12,307 nt of DNA, from NCBI GenBank assembly GCA_036272935.1, contig DATAXP010000129.1:1-12307 (forward strand), given 5' to 3'. The DNA comes from DATAXP01 sp036272935. GTDB taxonomy: Bacteria; Planctomycetota; Planctomycetia; Pirellulales; PNKZ01. The notes below the pieces were generated by a model that saw only the letters and a program-made list of their open reading frames with translations, did not search any database and was not told where the DNA came from. The stretch's first letter is position 1, and the number at the start of each line of letters is the position of its first letter. Both the position numbers and the translations under genes were made by a program. This document shows positions 5,721 to 12,307 of the stretch, one piece after another.

Positions 5721-8700
5721 TTATTCCGACGAACTCGACGAACTCGAACTCGACGAACTCGAACTCGACGTGCAAGGTTGTGGGCATGTGACCGGCGCAG
5801 GGGGGTTATTGGCAATCGTTTGCCAGTTCGTCGTCCACGTTGGATGCGGCGGATAAGGGATCCAGCCGTGCTCACCAAAGCCGGAACCATTGCCCCCCAA
5901 TGTCCAACGACCGGCACCATCCATTTGCGCACACCAGTACGCGTACCACTCTAGCATTCTTAGCGGCACCCAGGCGCTATCTCCAGCGCCAGGCGGTTCT
6001 GCCGCCGGCAAGAACATTATGTACATCTCATAACTATTTTCAGCGACCACTTGGGTGACATTAACCAACCCATCCACCGGGCTGTCGTTGACCGTGCCCG
6101 TTTTCCCGGTAGCCCAAGGCACATCGGGCGGATCGGCGCCTTTGACGTACGGCCATTGGTCGCTGACCCAATTGTAATTAGTCGTTTGCTGCCAGCATGA
6201 GCCAAACGTCTCAAGCTTTTGGGTACGCTCTGATACTACTAGCTGACTGAACTGCCACTGCCCCTGCGCGAATCCATCCGGCAACGATACCGTCGCCTTA
6301 AACGTAATCCCAGCGGTCGGGACTGCTCCTCCGCCTACCACCCCCACCAAAACGGGGCCCTCTGGCGGACGAAGCCTTACCGGTTCGATCGACGGTGGGT
6401 CGAATCCATCTGGGAAAGTTACGTCTGGCTGTTTGACGTTAAGAGTCGCGACCTTTGTACATTCGTCGGTCCCATTCCCAATAAAAAATCTCGCAGTGAT
6501 GGTGCGATCGTCGCCAACATCGGCCCAGTAGAAACTGATCGGATTCGTTTCTTTATTAACGTCGGTCGAAAGTGACGCAGCATCGGCAGAAGCTTCGTAG
6601 CTGGCAAATATGCTGCCCGGGATTTCCCATCGTGGGTTCCTTATGACCACGTCTTCGCCGCAATCGATTCTCAGGCGGATGTTGTGACCGGGCAGAACGC
6701 TCCGATTGTCGTTGGTGATTTCCGTTCCGTCGGCCCAGGTGATCTTGCATTGATCACACGCACCACTTGACGAGCTTGAGCTGGAGGAGCAACCTGAGCT
6801 GCTGCTTGGTTCTCCGGAGCCGGAGCTTGTGGATTGCGAGCTTGTGGAAGTGCTCGACTGCGAGCTCGAGCTACTCGAATGATGGGAGCTCGAGTGCGAC
6901 GAGCTGTGATGGGAGCTCGAGTGATGCGAGGAACTGTGGTGCGAGCTGGAATGGTGCGAGCTGGAACTGGGGTGGTGCGACGAGCTGGGATGCGACGAGC
7001 TCGGATGGTGCGACGAGCTGGATGAGCTGCCGCGGTACAGTGACTCGGCCCAGGCGAATAAGTTGCTCAACTCGCCGCGGGTCAGCGCGCGGCTGAAAAT
7101 CAGGAACTCAGCAACTTGCACCTGCGTCTGAAATTGCTGCGTTCCGTCCTGGTTTTCACCGGTTACTGACCAGCCGTTATCATTCGGCTGCGCTTCTCGA
7201 ACCTTGCCGTCGAGCGTGATCGCCTGCTTGAGCGCGCCGTCGCGATAGAACCGCAACTCGTTGTTGCCCCAGATGCCCGCCACGATGTAAAGCTGCCCAG
7301 GGTTCGTGTCGGCATCATCGCTGGCCGATTGAACGGCGACACCCGACTGCCCGGCGTAGGCGTCCATGCGGCTATCCGTGACGCCTGCACCGAGGCCGAT
7401 TTCCATTTGGGGGCCGACGACTGCTTTACCCAAGATGCGGCCGGAACTCGTCAAGGGAATCATCACGCCAAAGATCGTCGCCGGGTTGGTCGGGCTCGCG
7501 GTGAACAGGCTGTCGGCAAGCGACAAGTAGGGGTTTGAGTTGCCGAACTCGACCACAGGCAAGCCGTTGGCCACACCGGTTTTCAATACGGGGCGCAGCG
7601 AATCGTCGCCGGCCTCGAAGTAGCGGGACGTATGCCCAGAGCGATCGTTCCAACGACCAACGGGATTATTGTTACTGAGAGCCGGCGTGGTGCCGCCGGC
7701 GTCTTGGAACAGACCGTAGCGGGCCGAGCCCCAGAATTCAAGACCGGCGATATGCGTCGGATCGAACGGACCGGACGAACTGCTGCTCGACACCCACGAT
7801 GAGCTTGACGGCGGCGGCCATGTGGAACTTGATTGCGAGGAACTTGGCTGATGCGACGAGCTTGGCGCGTGTGAACTGGAATGTGATTGAGAACTCGAAT
7901 GCGAAGAGCTGGGTTGGTGCGATGAACTGGACGGCTCGTGGGAACCGGAATGCGAAGAACTCGGCTGGTGCGACGAACTGGACGGCGCATGCGAGCTAGA
8001 ATGCGATGAGCTCGGTTGGTGCGAGCTGCTCGACGGCGCGCCGGAGGAAGACGACGGCGTGGCCGACGACGATGCACTTGACGACGAACTGCTCGACGGT
8101 TGCAGGTAGGTGAACGCGTCGCAGATCGAATGGCAAAGCCCATCGGGATTGGCCACGCGCAGCGCGACGGTTCCGGTGCTTCCAGCCGGCGTGGCGGCCA
8201 CGATGGTGGTCGCTGAAACGGATTGGACCGCGGCAAACGATTCACCCAACAAGACCGTAGCGCCGGGCAGGAAGCCGTAGCCGGTAATGGTCACCGTGGT
8301 TCCGCCGTTGGCGCTGCCGGAACTCGGCGAGATGCTTTCGATCGCTGGGCCAAACGAATACGCACCGGGCAGCGAAGGGCCGGGTGCTGATGGACTTGGC
8401 GACGCGGTGGCCAGCGCCACATCGACCGGACCGTACACATAGCTCGGTGTTGTGCAATCGAGCCGCCCGCCATCGCTGCTGACGGCCGCGTCGGAGGCAA
8501 GCTGAGCGCCGAAGTACACCGACATGCCGTCGAGCAATCCAGCGCCGAACACGCTGACCGGCGTTCCACCGGTCAGCGGTCCCGAGGATGGCGAAACGCT
8601 CGTGAGCGCGGGTCCATACACGAACCCGTCGGTCGGGCTCGCCGTCGAACCGTCGGGGTTGCGCACCACCGGCACGACCTCGCCCGCGGTATGCGCCGGG

Positions 8701-8867
8701 GCAGCACAGGTGAGCACCGCGCCGTCGGGGCTGACGGATACCGTCGTGGCAGCGAGGCCATCGAATGCGACTGTGGCCGCCGGATCGAAGCCCGAGCCAA
8801 CGAACGTGACGAGCGTACCGCCAGTTACGCCGCCGGCCTGTGGCGTCATCCCGGTGATGGACGGCAT
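5721..8867 (-). CDS. TIG x3 / LamG-like / Cys-bounded C-terminal domain surface-type protein
   Basis: 1048 residues. The ATG at 8867 has AGGAGG seven bases upstream, which decides the start over a GTG at 8927. Three IPT/TIG immunoglobulin-like domains come first (about 1-85, 86-172 and 174-256; each has a SPSSG- or TPQAG-type turn followed by GGT and a G.GF or GAG turn). A Ser/His/Pro linker (257-366) follows, then a LamG-like domain (367-613; FWGSARYG, RWNDRSGH, RFYRD, LFAWAESLYRG), a second Ser/His linker (614-702), a C-terminal domain (704-1032; opens CDQC, ends CPQPC, with WEIPG, FYWADVGDDRT, MYIMF, WVPL), and a 14-Ser tail ending in Glu. The first TIG domain begins at residue 1, so there is no Sec signal peptide. 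TIG and LamG-like folds usually mediate binding to glycans or proteins, so adhesion or display at the cell surface is likely but the export route is unknown. Confidence 0.88.
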   Translation of the reverse strand: MPSITGMTPQAGGVTGGTLVTFVGSGFDPAATVAFDGLAATTVSVSPDGAVLTCAAPAHTAGEVVPVVRNPDGSTASPTDGFVYGPALTSVSPSSGPLTGGTPVSVFGAGLLDGMSVYFGAQLASDAAVSSDGGRLDCTTPSYVYGPVDVALATASPSPSAPGPSLPGAYSFGPAIESISPSSGSANGGTTVTITGYGFLPGATVLLGESFAAVQSVSATTIVAATPAGSTGTVALRVANPDGLCHSICDAFTYLQPSSSSSSSASSSATPSSSSGAPSSSSHQPSSSHSSSHAPSSSSHQPSSSHSGSHEPSSSSHQPSSSHSSSQSHSSSHAPSSSHQPSSSQSSSTWPPPSSSSWVSSSSSSGPFDPTHIAGLEFWGSARYGLFQDAGGTTPALSNNNPVGRWNDRSGHTSRYFEAGDDSLRPVLKTGVANGLPVVEFGNSNPYLSLADSLFTASPTNPATIFGVMIPLTSSGRILGKAVVGPQMEIGLGAGVTDSRMDAYAGQSGVAVQSASDDADTNPGQLYIVAGIWGNNELRFYRDGALKQAITLDGKVREAQPNDNGWSVTGENQDGTQQFQTQVQVAEFLIFSRALTRGELSNLFAWAESLYRGSSSSSSHHPSSSHPSSSHHPSSSSHHSSSHHSSSHHSSSHHSSSHSSSHHSSSSSSQSSTSTSSQSTSSGSGEPSSSSGCSSSSSSSSGACDQCKITWADGTEITNDNRSVLPGHNIRLRIDCGEDVVIRNPRWEIPGSIFASYEASADAASLSTDVNKETNPISFYWADVGDDRTITARFFIGNGTDECTKVATLNVKQPDVTFPDGFDPPSIEPVRLRPPEGPVLVGVVGGGAVPTAGITFKATVSLPDGFAQGQWQFSQLVVSERTQKLETFGSCWQQTTNYNWVSDQWPYVKGADPPDVPWATGKTGTVNDSPVDGLVNVTQVVAENSYEMYIMFLPAAEPPGAGDSAWVPLRMLEWYAYWCAQMDGAGRWTLGGNGSGFGEHGWIPYPPHPTWTTNWQTIANNPPAPVTCPQPCTSSSSSSSSSSSSSSE
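5724..5771 (-). repeat. Poly-serine tail microsatellite
   Basis: Tandem CGAACT and CGACGAACT units encode the last residues of the large protein: Thr, 14 Ser, Glu, then the stop. All units are multiples of three, so slippage would change tail length without shifting the frame. Confidence 0.85.
6762..7028 (-). repeat. HHSSS-repeat linker-coding DNA
   Basis: This encodes residues 614-702 of the large protein. The dominant unit is HHSSS, repeated about seven times with spacers, for some 16 His in the first 50 residues; Ser/Thr/Gln/Gly-rich sequence then runs up to the CDQC that opens the last domain. The DNA repeat is imperfect through synonymous changes. Confidence 0.85.
7770..8099 (-). repeat. 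17-residue Ser/His/Pro repeat linker-coding DNA
   Basis: This encodes residues 257-366 between the third TIG domain and the LamG-like domain. A 17-residue unit (A/E)PSSSSHQPSSSHSSSH starts at residues 277, 294 and 311, with a six-residue insertion after the third copy and a degenerate fourth copy at 334 (DNA about 7821-8039). Eleven His residues lie in it. Confidence 0.82.
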
Positions 8868-8874
8868 GCGATCG

Positions 8875-8880
8875 CCTCCT
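8875..8880 (-). promoter_or_regulatory. Shine-Dalgarno site deciding the start of the TIG/LamG gene
   Basis: AGGAGG on the minus strand stands seven bases before the ATG at 8867. It is the strongest ribosome site of the minus-strand run and sets the start at the first TIG domain. Confidence 0.85.
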
Positions 8881-8953
8881 GCAACGCGAGAGCAGCAACG
8901 CGACCAGCCACCGCCCCCCCACGGCACGGTGGCATGAACGATGAGACGGATGA

Positions 8954-8983
8954 ATCATACCGGCGTGCCGACTGGGCCTGCAA
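8954..8983 (-). promoter_or_regulatory. Candidate sigma-70-type promoter of the modular locus
   Basis: On the minus strand TTGCAG (8978-8983) and TATGAT (8954-8959) are separated by 18 bp. The -10 box matches the consensus at 5 of 6 positions; the -35 box is weak beyond TTG. The transcript would start near 8946 and have a leader of about 80 nt before the ATG at 8867. The same 18-bp spacing is seen in the better promoter at 12186-12215. Confidence 0.4.
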
Positions 8984-9166
8984 CGACAGCCTTTCAAGTT
9001 CGTCACATCGTCTCATCGAAAAAACTGTTTGACAGGCTTTGGTTCTCCGCTGAGTTGACCGGCGCAACGCTCGTTCGAGCAACTGGTCGTGCGCGGCGCG
9101 TCGAGGCGCTCCGCTCGATACCTCGACTTTGCATCCGCCCGTCTGAATTGAAAGGAGTGGATTGCG

Positions 9167-9532
9167 ATGACGCCCACCGATTTTCATGCGGTGAACAAGC
9201 ACGTGCAAGCGGCGGACCTGTCGAAGCTGCACACGGCACAGCGACCAGCAGGTCAGCGGCCTGGCACTCGGGGGACTGCGGCGACAGCACCCGCGGTACC
9301 GGCGTCGGCGAGGCCAAACGTCTGTGCGGCCTATCAAGTGGTGAGACCGATCTTTGTGCTATTGGCAGGCACTGCATTGTTCCCGCCAAAATGGATCGCG
9401 GCGCTGAAGGCGTTTATGCAAGCGATGGACGCTGCCTATCCCAAGGCGGCAACCGTAGCGCGCCAAGCGCAAGCGGCGGCTACGCGGCCGACGCCGCCCA
9501 AACCGGTACGCGCGCAGCCGAAAATGCTCTGA
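9167..9532 (+). CDS. Small hydrophobic protein, unknown function
   Basis: 121 residues. The ATG at 9167 is preceded by AAAGGAG at nine bases, a strong site. The N-terminus (1-25, MTPTDFHAVNKHVQAADLSK) looks helical and polar. Residues 26-50 are Ala/Pro/Arg-rich. Residues 51-90 are hydrophobic or amphipathic (VCAAYQVVRPIFVLLAGTALF, PPKWIAALKAFMQAMDAAYP) and could form a membrane hairpin or a helical bundle. The C-terminus is Ala/Pro/Lys-rich. It is the first gene of a plus-strand pair, 26 bp ahead of the sulfotransferase-like gene, and is divergent from the modular locus. I do not recognise a family. A longer open frame overlaps it in another phase but lacks a ribosome site. Confidence 0.7.
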   Translation: MTPTDFHAVNKHVQAADLSKLHTAQRPAGQRPGTRGTAATAPAVPASARPNVCAAYQVVRPIFVLLAGTALFPPKWIAALKAFMQAMDAAYPKAATVARQAQAAATRPTPPKPVRAQPKML

Positions 9533-9558
9533 CGTGCTTCAGGAGCGCGCTCGATGGC

Positions 9559-10134
9559 ATGATAAACGGGCTTTCTGCCGAGCGAACCGCGGAGAACGAT
9601 CGCCCTAATCTCCTCCTCTTCGGCGTGGGGCACTCGGGGACGACGATCGTTGCCAAGATGCTCTCCAAGCTGGGCTGGCAACTCGGCGACGCAGACGGGT
9701 TCGGAGAAAACGTTGCAGTGCGCCGGATGAACGCACGCACTCTCAACGGTAAGCCGCTGGTCCCCAATGAGGCACAACGCCTGCTTGCACAACTTAACCA
9801 ACCGTGGCTTATCAAAGATCCGCGGTTTGTGCTGACGGTTAACCACTGGCTGCCCGTTTTCAATGCCATGCCCGCGAACGCGCGGCCAGCCATGTTGTTC
9901 ATTACCAGAGAAATCGAAAAAGTCGAGCGCACGTACATCGCCTACGGCGAAGTCAAAGACTGCGTACCGTTCATGTATCGCCACACGGTGCGGGAATTGT
10001 ACGACGCGTCGTGGCAAGGGTACCGCGCATGGCCCTTCCAAAAGATTCATCTGGAATTCGAACAAGTCATCGACGCGGTGAAGATGTTCAATGTTGTCCG
10101 CGCTTCCCGCCGTGACGCGCCAATAACTGAGTAG
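9559..10134 (+). CDS. Sulfotransferase-like protein (short)
   Basis: 191 residues, probably transferring sulfate from PAPS to a glycan or protein hydroxyl. The 5'-phosphosulfate-binding loop is FGVGHSGTTIVAKML (residues 21-35), where family members typically have G.G.SGTT. IKDPRF (85-90) matches the KDPR motif of bacterial sulfotransferases. LFITREIEKVERTYI (113-127) corresponds to the 3'-phosphate-binding strand and helix (R.....S or T). The C-terminal FQKIHLEFEQVIDAV is the usual late strand and helix. It is shorter than the common 250-300 residues, so it may be a compact member or lack a C-terminal part. I chose the ATG at 9559, with AGGAG 13 bases upstream, which is wide. The frame stays open upstream to 8941, but that stretch is a shadow of the small gene. 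Confidence 0.75.
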   Translation: MINGLSAERTAENDRPNLLLFGVGHSGTTIVAKMLSKLGWQLGDADGFGENVAVRRMNARTLNGKPLVPNEAQRLLAQLNQPWLIKDPRFVLTVNHWLPVFNAMPANARPAMLFITREIEKVERTYIAYGEVKDCVPFMYRHTVRELYDASWQGYRAWPFQKIHLEFEQVIDAVKMFNVVRASRRDAPITE

Positions 10135-10152
10135 CTTGGCGCCGCAAGCTAC
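10131..10152. terminator. Hairpin overlapping both stop codons of convergent genes
   Basis: A perfect 8-bp inverted repeat, GTAGCTTG and CAAGCTAC, has a 6-nt loop (GCGCCG). The left arm contains the TAG of the sulfotransferase-like gene (10132-10134) and the right arm contains the complement of the TAG of the parvulin-like gene (10149-10151). There is no T-tract, so classical intrinsic termination is uncertain; it may instead protect both 3' ends. Confidence 0.45.
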
Positions 10153-12110
10153 CGCCGCTGCGTCGCGGCGGGGGCTGCTGAGGTGCGGGCGGCGGGGCCG
10201 GCGGCCTGGTCGCCAGCCCGCGCGGTGAGCGAATCGATGCTCTGCCCCTTCGTGGGCGAGCGCGATTGGCCGGTCAAGAAGTTGTCGACCTGCGCCAGCT
10301 CTTGCAGCGTGGTGAATTCCTTGGCCATCGCCACGCGCTGCTTCTTCTCGAACACGTCGTCGTAGATCTGCGAGCGAACTTCTTCGAAGCTGGGCGCCTG
10401 GGCCGTGCGATCGAGGTCGCCCTCACAGTACAGGATCACCCATTTGTCGCCGACCATGAACACGCCCGACAGCTCGCCGGGCTGCAAGGCGAACGCTTCC
10501 TTTTCCAACGTCGGCTGCCCGCTGTGCAACGGAATCGGCGGAATCTCGCCACGCAGCACCCGGCTGCCGGCTTCGACCGAATACTCCTCGGCCAGGTTGC
10601 CAAAGTGCTCGAGCGACAGCCGCGTGCGCGCCATGTCCCAAACCTCTTGCGCCTTGCGCAGCTGGGTATCGTGGAACACGATCGCGCGGCAGCGTTTGCA
10701 CATGCCCCAGTTGGCGTCGTAGCCGCGCTTCAGGTCCTCGGCCGTCACATCGACCTTGTTGGCGGTGAGCCTTTTCAGGGCGGCGCTCGGCCAGATGGCG
10801 TCGTAGCGGTAGCGCTCGACGGTCGTCTTCTGTTCCTCGACGACTTCCTTGAGCCAGGTTTCAACGTCCGGAGAGCCATCAGGCTTGAAGCGGCCCATCG
10901 TCGCGGCGGCGTGCGCGATCTCTTCATCGATCTCCTGATTGGTGATCTCAATCTGCTGGCGTTTGCACGCTTGGTCGAGCAGCCGGCGGTTGATTGTCCC
11001 TTCGAGCGTCTGCTTGCCGTGCCGCTCGATGCACTCGTCGGCCAGTTCGAGCATCGTGATCCGCTTGCCGTTGATGATCATCGCGATGCCCGGATACTTC
11101 TGCTGCAAGGCCGCGTCGTGAAACACGTCTTCGATCTGGGCTTCGGTCTTGAGCTGCTGGAACAGTTCGCCGCTGGCCAGCCGCAGCTTCTTGTCGCGGC
11201 AGGCATCGGCGAGCAAGGCATTGACCTTCGCCGGGTCGACGTCGCGCGCCGCCAGGTGCTTTTCGCAGCGCAGCATGGCGTAGTCGGCTCCCACGGTGAC
11301 GATCTCCGACACCTCGCCCTGTTGCAGATTGAACGCGATCCGTTCGAGGTTGGGGTCGCCCATGTGGCGGCGGATCGGCTGGATCAAGCCCTTGGCGCTG
11401 GCGCTGTTCGTGTCGTCAGAGTATTCCTTGGCGAGATTGCCGAAGTCTTCGGGGGCCGCGACGGCCATTTCGTGGACTTTGCGGGCCTTTTCGAGCGTGT
11501 TGCAGACGATCAGCCGCACCTGCACCTGCGGGCCGTACTGTGTTTCGTAGGCTTGCTTGATGTCGTCCTCGGTCGGCTCGATGCGATCGGCGGCCAGCTT
11601 CCGCAGCGCGATCGACGGCCAGACGATGTCGCGCGCGTACTGCTGGGCCGAGATGTTCCGTTCCTCGCGCAGCATCTTCAGCCATTGATCGGTCGCCACA
11701 CCGAAGCGCTCGGCCATGCGGTCGATCTCGGCGGCAACTTCTTCCTGCGACACGCTGATACCGTGGCGCTCGCAGGCGTCGAGAATCAGATGCTTGTTCA
11801 TGAGCATCTCGAGCACTTCTTCGCCGTAGTGCACGAGCGCTTCCTGCGCCAGGTCGTTACGGCTGATTTTCTCGTCGTTCACGATCGCCACGATTTGCGG
11901 CTTGTTCGGCGGCCCGTCGGCCGAGGGAGCTTCCGCCGGCGCACTGCTCTTCTTGACCGTCTTCGCGGGAGCGGCGGCCTTGGCGCTCCATGTGCCCATG
12001 CCCATGCGCACGGCTACGCAAAAGGTGATCATCAGCAGCCCGGCGACAATCCACTTCACGCGGGTCCAGCGCGCCTGCCGGCGCTGGCGGTCCAGATCTT
12101 TCTGGCCCAT
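10149..12110 (-). CDS. Membrane-anchored, duplicated SurA/PrsA-like parvulin-family protein
   Basis: 653 residues, a probable folding factor for exported proteins. A basic N-terminus and one membrane helix (about 18-36, VKWIVAGLLMITFCVAVRMG) place the rest in the periplasm. Two homologous units follow, each a SurA-N-like helical segment (about 72-190 and 342-465) and a rotamase-like segment (about 195-288 and 473-566). Shared landmarks are IVWPSIALRKL/AIWPSAALKRL, FGNLAKEYS/FGNLAEEYS and AFNLQQGEVS/AFALQPGELS. The usual parvulin histidines appear replaced in both units (VRLIVC and CRAIVF where HILV is expected; YAMLRC and WVILYC where HII is expected), so chaperone activity is more likely than isomerase activity. 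I chose the ATG at 12110 for its GGGAG site about nine bases upstream; a TTG at 12215 lies within the promoter. Confidence 0.88.
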   Translation of the reverse strand: MGQKDLDRQRRQARWTRVKWIVAGLLMITFCVAVRMGMGTWSAKAAAPAKTVKKSSAPAEAPSADGPPNKPQIVAIVNDEKISRNDLAQEALVHYGEEVLEMLMNKHLILDACERHGISVSQEEVAAEIDRMAERFGVATDQWLKMLREERNISAQQYARDIVWPSIALRKLAADRIEPTEDDIKQAYETQYGPQVQVRLIVCNTLEKARKVHEMAVAAPEDFGNLAKEYSDDTNSASAKGLIQPIRRHMGDPNLERIAFNLQQGEVSEIVTVGADYAMLRCEKHLAARDVDPAKVNALLADACRDKKLRLASGELFQQLKTEAQIEDVFHDAALQQKYPGIAMIINGKRITMLELADECIERHGKQTLEGTINRRLLDQACKRQQIEITNQEIDEEIAHAAATMGRFKPDGSPDVETWLKEVVEEQKTTVERYRYDAIWPSAALKRLTANKVDVTAEDLKRGYDANWGMCKRCRAIVFHDTQLRKAQEVWDMARTRLSLEHFGNLAEEYSVEAGSRVLRGEIPPIPLHSGQPTLEKEAFALQPGELSGVFMVGDKWVILYCEGDLDRTAQAPSFEEVRSQIYDDVFEKKQRVAMAKEFTTLQELAQVDNFLTGQSRSPTKGQSIDSLTARAGDQAAGPAARTSAAPAATQRR

Positions 12111-12185
12111 GGCGAATCTCTCCCTAGCTCGTGCTTCGAACGTACCAAGCGGCTCGTGCGCCGCCGGTGAATTTTGCGCGGCGGG

Positions 12186-12215
12186 AGTATAGGTAGGAAA
12201 ACGCGGCGGGGTCAA
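12186..12215 (-). promoter_or_regulatory. Sigma-70-type promoter of the parvulin-like gene
   Basis: On the minus strand TTGACC (12210-12215) and TATACT (12186-12191) each match the consensus at 5 of 6 positions and are separated by 18 bp. Transcription would begin near 12179, giving a leader of about 69 nt to the ATG at 12110. It also rules out the upstream TTG as the start codon. The rest of 12216-12307 shows no gene. Confidence 0.6.
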
Positions 12216-12307
12216 CGGCAGTTCGGGGGGAAGCGATTAGCAATGAGCGACTAGCAGCCGGCAAGAGCGCTTTCCAGCTAGCTGTAGCGGCGAGGTCGGG
12301 TGCCATG

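Larger units (their letters stand above)
8868..9166. other. Divergent intergenic region
   Basis: This separates the minus-strand modular locus from the plus-strand small gene. It holds the candidate minus promoter and a 10-bp inverted repeat, CGATGAGACG at 8939-8948 and CGTCTCATCG at 9009-9018; the left arm lies next to the predicted transcription start. On the plus strand a TTGACA at 9029-9034 and a TTGACC at 9055-9060 have no acceptable -10 partner. The plus-strand ribosome site AAAGGAG at 9151-9157 belongs to the gene at 9167. Confidence 0.5.

Noticed and set aside
6762..8099. Possible CRISPR-like or satellite array
   Set aside because: The periodicity is at codon level, in frame with the protein, with synonymous variation and no unique spacers.
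7583..9006. Arg-rich minus-strand frames within the TIG/LamG gene
   Set aside because: They are out-of-phase readings of Ser-rich and GC-rich codons; their Arg/Pro/His composition is what a shifted Ser/His repeat gives.
9029..9060. TTGACA and TTGACC as -35 boxes of a plus-strand promoter
   Set aside because: No acceptable -10 hexamer lies 16-19 bp downstream of either.
8941..9558. A 5' extension making the sulfotransferase-like protein 397 residues
   Set aside because: It overlaps the 121-residue gene in another phase, has no ribosome site, and its extra sequence looks unstructured; the family motifs begin only after 9559.
10266..12170. A 634-residue plus-strand open frame opposite the parvulin-like gene
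   Set aside because: The minus strand has a recognisable family, promoter and ribosome site; the plus-strand frame is a mirror of GC-rich codons, without domain motifs.

Overview
The window looks like accessory DNA from a planctomycete, probably of the Pirellulales type. This is an inference from the GC-rich core genes, the long surface-type proteins built from TIG, LamG-like and Ser/His-rich segments, the exported proteins with long N-regions before the signal helix, and a 'CAATCAAAGGGG...' intergenic hairpin of a kind I associate with that group. No rRNA, tRNA, CRISPR array, intact insertion sequence or phage core gene was seen.

Positions 1-8867 hold a minus-strand run of six genes, read from right to left. 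They are: a 1048-residue protein of three TIG domains, a LamG-like domain and a Cys-bounded C-terminal domain (5721-8867); two small exported proteins of one type (5069-5689 and 4312-4887); a second modular protein (1911-4112) sharing the LamG-like, Ser/His-linker and C-terminal modules but starting with what looks like a glycosyltransferase N-terminal stub; an exported WD40-type protein (379-1875); and a third modular gene (1-329), cut by the window edge, with the same stub joined directly to the middle of the LamG-like domain.

Positions 8868-9166 are a divergent intergenic region with a candidate promoter for the TIG/LamG gene. On the plus strand follow a 121-residue hydrophobic protein (9167-9532) and a short sulfotransferase-like protein (9559-10134). 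Converging on these is a minus-strand gene for a membrane-anchored, tandemly duplicated SurA/PrsA-like parvulin protein (10149-12110), with a good sigma-70-type promoter at 12186-12215.

The most interesting part is the left two thirds. It looks like a modular surface-protein locus in which interchangeable N-terminal pieces (TIG x3 or the stub) are attached to a LamG-like core, followed by a Ser/His-rich linker and a CxxC...CPxxC C-terminal domain. Base composition drops at the linker in both complete proteins, and each complete modular gene is followed within about 36 bp by a different exported-protein gene. I infer a recombining cassette system of unknown function. Adhesion, cell-surface display and an effector-partner pair all remain open. 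The parvulin-like protein and the sulfotransferase could act on exported proteins, but nothing in the sequence ties them to this locus.
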